From Porticoccaceae bacterium (lineage in GTDB: Bacteria > Pseudomonadota > Gammaproteobacteria > Pseudomonadales > Porticoccaceae), in contig JABILI010000026.1 in the NCBI GenBank assembly GCA_018654575.1, positions 1 to 41,504 of the forward strand: 41,504 bases of DNA, given 5' to 3'. Every line of letters starts with the position of its first letter. The stretch's first letter is position 1. The notes beneath the pieces were generated by a model. It saw only the letters and a program-made list of their open reading frames with translations. It was not told the DNA's origin and made no database searches. A program made the translations under genes and the position numbers. Positions 35,439 through 41,504 of this stretch are shown here, one piece after another.

Positions 35439-36887
35439 ATGAATGAAGCGCTCTTTGCAGAACCCAGTATCAGTCAGCCATTACCTCACTCAATTGAGGC
35501 CGAGCAAGCTGTTATTGGTGGGTTAATGTTAAAGAATGATGCGTTTGACTCAATTGCCGAAGTCTTGTCCGAAAGAGATTTTTACAGTAAAGACCATCAA
35601 TTGATCTTTACTGCGATGAGTCGATTGTCAGCAGAGAACCAGCCCTTTGATCCGATTACCCTTTCTGAGTCGCTTCAAAACTCTAACGAACTATCTGCTG
35701 TTGGAGGTGCTGAGTACCTCGTTGATTTAGCCAGTAGCACGCCAAGTTCGGCCAATATAAAAGCCTACACACAAATTGTACTGGAACGATCGATCGTTAG
35801 ACAGTTGATAGGCGCCGCCAGTGAAATTGTCCGTAAAGGCTACAACCCTTTGGGTTGGGATAGTTCTAAGCTACTTGCCGAAGCAGAGAGCCGGCTTCAG
35901 GAAATTATTGAAAATCGACCTAAGAAGGGTGGTTTTAAGGAAGTTAACTCCCTTATTAAAGAAGCTGTTGAGCGTCTAGATGAGTTATTTAAGAACGATG
36001 CTGATATTACCGGATTGAGTACAGGCTTTAGTGACCTAGATAAAATGACATCAGGTTGGCAAAAGTCAGATTTGGTTATTATTGCCGGCCGTCCTTCCAT
36101 GGGTAAGACGGCTTTTGCGATGAATATGGTAGAGCATGCCGTACTTAACCAAGATCGTCCTGTTTTAGTTTTCTCGTTAGAGATGCCGGCTAATCAATTA
36201 ATTATTCGTTTGTTGTCATCTATCGGAAAGATTGATCAAACACGTATGCGCTCAGGTAATTTGGTTGAGGACGATTGGCCAAGACTTAGTAGTGCTGCGC
36301 AACGAATAAAGGATAAGCCGTTGTTTATTGACGATTCCGCAGGCATTACGCCGCTTGAAATGCGCAATAGAATCAAGCAGTTTACTCGAGAACGAGTTGA
36401 GCAGTTGCGCCAAGAGTGGCACCTTAAACATGGTGCTGATATCCCAGCGGACACAGAGGCTCTCTATGCCCAAGCTCGACCAGGTATGATCATGGTTGAT
36501 TACCTGCAATTGATGAATGGTAGTAATTCTACTGAAGGCAGGGTGCAGGAAATTTCACAAATATCTAGGGAATTAAAAGGGCTAGCTCGGGAGTATGAAT
36601 GCCCAATGATAGCGCTGTCGCAGCTGAGCCGTAATGTTGAACAGCGGCCGAACAAAAGGCCTGTCAATGCAGATCTTAGAGAATCTGGAGCAATCGAGCA
36701 GGACGCAGATGTGATTGCCTTTATATATCGTGATGAGGTTTATAACGAAGACAGCCCTGATAAGGGTACTGCAGAAATCATTATCGGTAAACAGCGAAAT
36801 GGACCGATCGGCACCTGTCGCTTGATGTTTATGGGCAAGTATACTCGCTTTGAAAATCTTGCTGGCGATCATTTCGCGGATCACTAA
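35439..36887 (+). CDS. dnaB: replicative DNA helicase DnaB
   Basis: Hexameric 5'-3' helicase that opens the replication fork. The N-terminal domain (about 10-120: LPHSIEAEQAVIGGLMLKND, LVDLASSTPSSANIKAY) is joined by a linker to the RecA-like motor (about 185-482). The motor has Walker A GRPSMGKT at 217-224, GGRPSMGKTAF-type context, Walker B IMVDYLQLM at 351-359, SQLSRNVEQRPNKRPVNADLRESGAIEQDAD and FIYRDEVY. The product is 482 residues (E. coli 471). Between the helix RIKQFTRE and the Walker B strand it has about 26 extra residues compared with E. coli; no stop or frame break marks it. panC follows after 24 nt. Confidence 0.96.
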   Translation: MNEALFAEPSISQPLPHSIEAEQAVIGGLMLKNDAFDSIAEVLSERDFYSKDHQLIFTAMSRLSAENQPFDPITLSESLQNSNELSAVGGAEYLVDLASSTPSSANIKAYTQIVLERSIVRQLIGAASEIVRKGYNPLGWDSSKLLAEAESRLQEIIENRPKKGGFKEVNSLIKEAVERLDELFKNDADITGLSTGFSDLDKMTSGWQKSDLVIIAGRPSMGKTAFAMNMVEHAVLNQDRPVLVFSLEMPANQLIIRLLSSIGKIDQTRMRSGNLVEDDWPRLSSAAQRIKDKPLFIDDSAGITPLEMRNRIKQFTRERVEQLRQEWHLKHGADIPADTEALYAQARPGMIMVDYLQLMNGSNSTEGRVQEISQISRELKGLAREYECPMIALSQLSRNVEQRPNKRPVNADLRESGAIEQDADVIAFIYRDEVYNEDSPDKGTAEIIIGKQRNGPIGTCRLMFMGKYTRFENLAGDHFADH

Positions 36888-36911
36888 CGCGCGACTCAAA
36901 GGTAATCGACA

Positions 36912-37763
36912 ATGAAGGTTTTTCACACTGTCAGTGGACTCCGAGACGATCTTGTTAGAGATCGCATTCAGGGCCTAAGAATAGGGTTTGTTCCAACCAT
37001 GGGTAATCTCCATGAAGGTCATCTGGCGTTGTTGAAGCAAGCCAAGAAAACTAATGACATCGTGGTCTGTTCAATTTTCGTTAATGCTCTTCAGTTTAGT
37101 CTCAATGAAGACTGGGATAAATACCCTCGTACCTATCAAAGTGACAGTGAAAAGCTCCGTGATGCTGGTTGTGATTATCTGTTTCATCCAGATGATACCG
37201 AGATGTACCCCAATGGTTTGGATACACAAAGTCGGGTGATATGCCCAACTATGACCGATGTTTTGTGTGGTGCAAGCCGCCCGGGGCACTTTGAAGGTGT
37301 AACTACGGTGGTGAGTAAGCTATTTAATATTGTTCAGCCCGATGAAGCTGTCTTTGGCATTAAGGACTATCAGCAATTGGCCGTGATTAGGCGAATGGTT
37401 GAAGACCTCTGCCTGCCAATACAGATCAGCTCTGCACCCATTCATCGCGAAACTGATGGCCTAGCGATGAGTTCACGGAATCGTTATATTACAGATGATG
37501 AGCGACCTCTTGTCACGGTACTCAAAGATAGTCTCGACTGGATCGCAGAACAAATTAGAGACGGTAATAAAGAGTTTTCTGAGCTCGAAAATATGGCTGC
37601 AGAGCGAGTTTCAGAGGCAGGATTTAAAGTTGATTACATTACGTGCAGCAACAGTAAGACGCTGGATCTTGCCGCCTATGATGATGAAGATATTACTGTT
37701 TTAGGAGCCATGTTTACTCAGGCTGCACGTCTAATTGATAATGTTAGTCTAGTGAAAGACTAG
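36912..37763 (+). CDS. panC: pantoate--beta-alanine ligase
   Basis: PanC joins pantoate and beta-alanine with ATP to make pantothenate. The 283-residue product has the class I nucleotidyltransferase HxGH motif ([14 protein letters not shown]), the pantoate-binding SIFVNALQF (family usually NPLQF), [41 protein letters not shown] and the KMSKS-like [14 protein letters not shown] lies about 8 nt before the ATG. panB and panD are not nearby; cotranscription with dnaB, 24 nt upstream, is likely. It runs convergently into the amidohydrolase gene with a 10-nt gap. Confidence 0.96.
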   Translation: MKVFHTVSGLRDDLVRDRIQGLRIGFVPTMGNLHEGHLALLKQAKKTNDIVVCSIFVNALQFSLNEDWDKYPRTYQSDSEKLRDAGCDYLFHPDDTEMYPNGLDTQSRVICPTMTDVLCGASRPGHFEGVTTVVSKLFNIVQPDEAVFGIKDYQQLAVIRRMVEDLCLPIQISSAPIHRETDGLAMSSRNRYITDDERPLVTVLKDSLDWIAEQIRDGNKEFSELENMAAERVSEAGFKVDYITCSNSKTLDLAAYDDEDITVLGAMFTQAARLIDNVSLVKD

Positions 37764-37773
37764 GCTAACGTTG

Positions 37774-39471
37774 TTAATTAGCTGATTTTTCATAGACTAA
37801 CTTCCCAGCTAACCAGGTCTCGACGACTGTTGTTTTCCATAACTCATTTGCTGGTATAGCGAATAGGTCTTGATCCACTAATATAAAGTCGGCCCATTTC
37901 CCCTCAGTGAGTCCACCCAAGACCATTTCTTGGTGCGCAGCCCAGGCGGCATCAATAGTGAATGAGCGAACGGCCTCTTCCGTGGTCATTGCCTGCTCTG
38001 AAATCCAGCCTCCATCGGGCTCATCGACTTGATTTTGTCTAGTCACAGCAGCATGGATACCGTGGAAAGGATTCGCAAGCTCTATAGGGAAATCTGATCC
38101 AGATACTAAGACGCTACCTTGATCGAGAAAACTTCGCCATGCATATGCGCCTTTTAGTCTTTTACTTCCCAGACGATCTTCTGCCATATTCATATCGCTG
38201 GTAGCGTGAGTTGGTTGCATCGAAGGAATGACATCGAGGCTTTTAAACCGAGGGATATCCTCCAGTGCAACCACCTGAGAATGCTCTATTCGGTGCCTTA
38301 ATTCACGACCACCGATGGTGGTATAGGCATGCTCAACTTCATCGAGACCAATGCGGTTGCCTTTATCGCCAATGGCATGAATAGCGACCTGGAAGCCCGC
38401 CTGAATGGATTGACTAAATATAGCTCTCAACTGTCCCTTTGAGGTTAATAGCAGTCCGCTATGGCCTACTCGATCAGAATATGGCTCCAGAAGAGCTGCG
38501 CCACGACTCCCTAAGGCGCCATCGGTATACACTTTAACGCTGCGAGCAGAGTACAGGTCTAAAGGGTCGTTACTAGGACCTGCTGACAATATTCGGCCAA
38601 GTTCTGGATCGGTTGATGAAATCATACTGTAAAGACGGACGTCTAAATTACCATTGTTAGCTAGTTGGCGATAATAGTCGTGTTCTCTAGCACTGACTCC
38701 AGCATCATGTACCGAGGTAATCCCTAGCCTAAGTAAGTGGCTGGTTGCCGCAACCAGCGCTGCGGCCATTTCTTCATCTGTAGGAGGGGGTATGACCTGA
38801 TTTACTAATGCCATCGCATTATCAATCAAGATCCCTGTGGGATTTCCAGTTCGGTCACGAATAATTTCGCCACCGGGAGGGCTGATAGTGTTGGCATTGA
38901 TGCCGGCTAATGCCAAAGCTTTACTATTAGCCCAGCCAGCATGGCCGTCGATTCGTTCTAACCATACGGGTCGATCAGAGATCAATTCATCAAGTATTTG
39001 CGCCGTGGGGTACTGTTGCCCAGGCCACAATACTTGATTCCACCCACGCCCTTGAATCCAGTTGAGGAAAGGTTTTTCTTTGGCATACTTCGTAATTAAT
39101 GACGATACCTGCCTGGCAGAGGTGGCGCCACGAAGATCAATTTGCAACAGCGCATAGCCGAGGCTAGAAACGTGTCCGTGAGCATCAGTTATGCCTGGCA
39201 GCAGAGTTAGACCCTCGCCATCGATGACGTTGGCATCGGGATAATTGTCTTCAATAGTTGAGTCGCCGGTTGCCAGTACTCTGCCGTTATCAAAAACAAA
39301 GGTCTGAAATTGCTGCAACTGACGATTATTATCGAAGCTATAACCATTAATATTGGCCATGATAGTGGTGGTAGACTGCTTTTCGTTAGAGCAGGCAGAA
39401 ACCAATAATGCTAAAAAAGTTAACGCTATGATAAATAGCGTAGCGTTAAGTGGCTCATTTTTTTCGCGCAT
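37774..39471 (-). CDS. lipoprotein amidohydrolase, YtcJ-like
   Basis: Amidohydrolase family 3 (YtcJ/AepA-like) protein of 565 residues. The N-terminus has a hydrophobic stretch ending in the lipobox VSAC (Cys27), so the enzyme should be lipid-anchored in the cell envelope. Metal and active-site elements are DAHGHVSSLG (HxH), RIDGHAGWAN, VKVYTDGALGSRGAALLEPY (Lys of the bridging carboxylate), AIHAIGDKGN, HRIEHSQVV and SGSDFPIELANPFHGI. Substrate unknown; relatives act on amides, carbamates or nucleotide-like rings. I chose the ATG at 39469-39471 (a TTG directly precedes it), with GGAT 7 nt upstream. Confidence 0.88.
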   Translation of the reverse strand: MREKNEPLNATLFIIALTFLALLVSACSNEKQSTTTIMANINGYSFDNNRQLQQFQTFVFDNGRVLATGDSTIEDNYPDANVIDGEGLTLLPGITDAHGHVSSLGYALLQIDLRGATSARQVSSLITKYAKEKPFLNWIQGRGWNQVLWPGQQYPTAQILDELISDRPVWLERIDGHAGWANSKALALAGINANTISPPGGEIIRDRTGNPTGILIDNAMALVNQVIPPPTDEEMAAALVAATSHLLRLGITSVHDAGVSAREHDYYRQLANNGNLDVRLYSMISSTDPELGRILSAGPSNDPLDLYSARSVKVYTDGALGSRGAALLEPYSDRVGHSGLLLTSKGQLRAIFSQSIQAGFQVAIHAIGDKGNRIGLDEVEHAYTTIGGRELRHRIEHSQVVALEDIPRFKSLDVIPSMQPTHATSDMNMAEDRLGSKRLKGAYAWRSFLDQGSVLVSGSDFPIELANPFHGIHAAVTRQNQVDEPDGGWISEQAMTTEEAVRSFTIDAAWAAHQEMVLGGLTEGKWADFILVDQDLFAIPANELWKTTVVETWLAGKLVYEKSAN

Positions 39472-39599
39472 CAATAAGATCCCATTTGGTATTCATCTTG
39501 TCACTTGTTACTTGGCTCATGGTGGCTCAGTTATTAAAATATTGTCAATCTCTTTTGAGTATAAGGTTATAGTCCGCCGTAATGTTGCTCCATAACCCT

Positions 39600-39851
39600 T
39601 TGACTTAAAACAATAAAGTGTTACCATGCGGCGGATCTACACGTATTAGTGTAGAGTTTTTGGAAAGAGTACCAGGCAGACGTTATCAATGTCGCTGGTC
39701 ATCAACACAGAAGGCGCTATTACCCATAGCCCTAAGGTCAGTCTAAAGCACTTATCAGTGTGACTGAGCATGCCGCAGTTGCGGCGTCTATTTTGATGTT
39801 ACAGCCTATTCTGCCGGGACATTTCCTACACTTTATTAGTGAGGAACGATT
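39600..39851 (+). promoter_or_regulatory. ilv leader region (promoter, hairpins, possible leader peptide)
   Basis: The stretch 39472-39851 (380 bp) holds no ordinary gene. It has TTGACT/TACCAT (39600-39605, 39622-39627) with a 16-nt spacer. TCTACAC/GTGTAGA (39636-39655) follows, then G and five T. A 24-codon ORF at 39689-39763 encodes MSLVINTEGAITHSPKVSLK then HLSV, with 8 of 24 residues being Ile, Leu or Val. Next comes GCCGC/GCGGC (39772-39785) followed by TCTATTTTG, a terminator-like hairpin. TGCGGCG occurs at 39627-39633 and again at 39780-39786, so the first copy could pair with the 5' arm of the second hairpin in place of its own partner. This resembles, but does not prove, attenuation of acetolactate synthase expression. 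Confidence 0.35.
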
Positions 39852-41504
39852 GTGGAACTTTTATCTGGCGGTGATATTTTAATCCGTGCATTACGCGACG
39901 TTGGTGTTAAGCATGTCTGGGGTTACCCAGGTGGTGCTGCGCTGCATATTTATGATGCTATTTATCGACAAGAGGATGTCGTTCATCTTCTCGTCCGCCA
40001 TGAGCAAGCAGCAGTTCATGCTGCAGATGGTTTTTCTCGGGCAACTGGAGAAGTTGGTACAGCCTTAGTCACTTCAGGTCCAGGTGCTACTAACGCGATT
40101 ACTGGTATTGCCACCGCTTATATGGATTCTATACCTCTGGTCGTTATCTCAGGGCAGGTTCCATCCAATAAAATTGGTCAGGACGCATTTCAAGAAACTG
40201 ACATGGTTGGTGTCTCTCGCCCTATCGTTAAACATAGTTTTTTGGTTACCGAGCCTGAAGATATTGCGGCAACTATTGCAAAAGCCTATTACATAGCCGG
40301 CACCGGCCGTCCCGGTCCGGTGGTAGTTGATATACCTAAGGATGTAACAGAACCTAATTATAAAGTGCCGTATGAGTTTCCTTCAGAGGTGAAAATGCGC
40401 TCGTATCAACCGAGCGACAAAGGCCACCGTGGGCAGATAAAACGTGCTGTAAAGACCCTGCTAGAGGCTAAAAGACCTGTTATTTATGCTGGCGGTGGCG
40501 TGGTTATAGATAACGCAGCTGAGCACCTTATTGCCGTGGCTCGTAAACTCAACTATCCGGTGACCAATACGTTGATGGGGCTAGGGTGCTATCCAGGAAC
40601 TGACCGACAATTTGTTGGCATGTTAGGCATGCATGGAACCTTCGAGGCCAATACGGCGATGCACCACGCAGACGTCATTTTTGCGATTGGAGCTAGGTTT
40701 GATGATCGAGTGACCAATGAATTAGAGAAATTCTGTCCTTTGGCGACCATTATCCATGTTGATATTGATCCGACCACGGTGTCCAAAAATATTGTTGCTG
40801 ACATTCCTATTGTAGGATCATGTACCTCCGTATTAAAAGAGGTGCTAAGCCTTATTGAGCAATCTGGTAACACACCCGACGGTGACGCTATAGGACAATG
40901 GTGGCAGCAAATCGACGAATGGCGTGCTAAACATGGTCTTTATACAGCATCTCGGCATGAACCAAGTGGTGGCGATCTAATTAAACCTCAGGATGTTATC
41001 AAGGCGCTTTATAAGGTCACTAAAGGGGAAGCGATTATCACCTCGGATGTGGGCCAGCACCAAATGTTCGCTGCCCAATACTATCTGTTTGACAATCCTA
41101 GACAATGGATCAACTCTGGTGGTCTTGGCACTATGGGGTTTGGGCTGCCGGCCGCCATGGGCGCTAAGTTTGCATTTCCTGACACTGATGTTGCCTGTGT
41201 TACAGGCGAAGGTAGTATTCAGATGTGCATCCAAGAGTTGTCTGCATGTAGTCAGCATAATTTGCCGGTTAAAATTATTAATCTTAATAATGCGGCCCTA
41301 GGTATGGTTAGGCAGTGGCAGGACATGCAGTACAACAGTCGCTACTCTCAGAGTGTTTATGAGGACTCGCTACCTGACTTTGTTGCTTTAGCAGAAGCCT
41401 ATGGGCATGTGGGAATGAAGGTGACCAAATTTGACGAGCTTGAGGAAAAAATGCGTGAGTGTTTCGCGATGAAAGATCGAGTCGTCTTCATGGATATCTG
41501 TATC
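39852..41504 (+). CDS. ilvI: acetolactate synthase large subunit, 3' end cut off
   Basis: ThDP- and FAD-dependent enzyme making acetolactate and acetohydroxybutyrate, the first common step to Val, Leu and Ile. The open frame runs from GTG 39852 (AGGA 6 nt upstream) to the window edge: 551 codons, lacking only roughly the last 20-25 residues. Visible are [13 protein letters not shown] with catalytic Glu51 ([19 protein letters not shown]), [43 protein letters not shown] and the central FAD-binding domain. The ThDP motif is [29 protein letters not shown] (Glu in place of the more usual GDG Asp, as also found in Pseudomonas as I recall). The small subunit gene (ilvH) is expected just downstream. 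Confidence 0.96.
   Translation, partial: MELLSGGDILIRALRDVGVKHVWGYPGGAALHIYDAIYRQEDVVHLLVRHEQAAVHAADGFSRATGEVGTALVTSGPGATNAITGIATAYMDSIPLVVISGQVPSNKIGQDAFQETDMVGVSRPIVKHSFLVTEPEDIAATIAKAYYIAGTGRPGPVVVDIPKDVTEPNYKVPYEFPSEVKMRSYQPSDKGHRGQIKRAVKTLLEAKRPVIYAGGGVVIDNAAEHLIAVARKLNYPVTNTLMGLGCYPGTDRQFVGMLGMHGTFEANTAMHHADVIFAIGARFDDRVTNELEKFCPLATIIHVDIDPTTVSKNIVADIPIVGSCTSVLKEVLSLIEQSGNTPDGDAIGQWWQQIDEWRAKHGLYTASRHEPSGGDLIKPQDVIKALYKVTKGEAIITSDVGQHQMFAAQYYLFDNPRQWINSGGLGTMGFGLPAAMGAKFAFPDTDVACVTGEGSIQMCIQELSACSQHNLPVKIINLNNAALGMVRQWQDMQYNSRYSQSVYEDSLPDFVALAEAYGHVGMKVTKFDELEEKMRECFAMKDRVVFMDICI

Noticed and set aside
1-41504. Mobile element, prophage, CRISPR array, defence or toxin-antitoxin system, tRNA or rRNA
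   Set aside because: Every gene-sized interval is filled by recognisable core genes in conserved order. The gaps are short, and I found no transposase or integrase motif, no direct-repeat array and no tRNA cloverleaf.

Overview
This window looks like a piece of chromosome from a free-living, probably marine, gammaproteobacterium with moderately AT-rich DNA (judged by eye). The gene order is the main evidence. The block mtaD-ubiG-mupP-yciK | gyrA-pheA-(tyrA-aroA fusion)-cmk-rpsA-ihfB has the Pseudomonas order, with serC, hisC and mtnA missing. The block valS-holC-pepA | lptF-lptG is the standard gammaproteobacterial arrangement. The block rlmB-...-rpsF-rpsR-membrane protein-rplI-dnaB also matches the Pseudomonas order. 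Together these suggest a Pseudomonadales/Cellvibrionales-like lineage; the genus cannot be fixed from the sequence alone.

Layout. 1-4002, minus strand: a DUF2520 Rossmann oxidoreductase (cut by the window edge), pdxJ, an exported cyclophilin, an SH3/coiled-coil membrane protein (YgiM-like), yciI and a VC0807-type membrane protein. 4223-7366, plus: a YciO-type threonylcarbamoyl-AMP synthase homologue, then scpA-scpB-rluB (chromosome segregation and 23S pseudouridylation). 7371-10907, minus: mtaD-ubiG-mupP-yciK (purine salvage, ubiquinone synthesis, murein recycling). 11124-20047, plus: gyrA, pheA, a tyrA-aroA fusion, cmk, rpsA and ihfB (supercoiling, aromatic amino acids, CMP kinase, translation, nucleoid). 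20094-27115, minus: rep, valS, holC and pepA, read in the order pepA-holC-valS-rep. 27211-29414, plus: lptF-lptG (LPS export permease). 29443-31424, minus: glpK and an RDD membrane protein. 31547-37763, plus: rlmB, a CDP-alcohol phosphatidyltransferase, rpsF-rpsR-membrane protein-rplI, dnaB and panC. 37774-39471, minus: a YtcJ-like lipoprotein amidohydrolase. 39852-end, plus: acetolactate synthase large subunit (cut by the window edge), preceded by a roughly 380-bp leader with attenuation-like features.

This is essentially all housekeeping DNA. I see no insertion sequence, prophage, CRISPR array, toxin-antitoxin or defence locus, tRNA or rRNA gene. The points most worth a second look are small. 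They are a roughly 26-residue insertion in DnaB just before Walker B, a 9-codon mini-ORF with a good ribosome-binding site overlapping the tyrA-aroA start, structured leaders before rpsA, rpsF and ilvI, an uncharacterised membrane protein inside the S18-L9 operon, and an uncharacterised DUF2520 oxidoreductase downstream of pdxJ.
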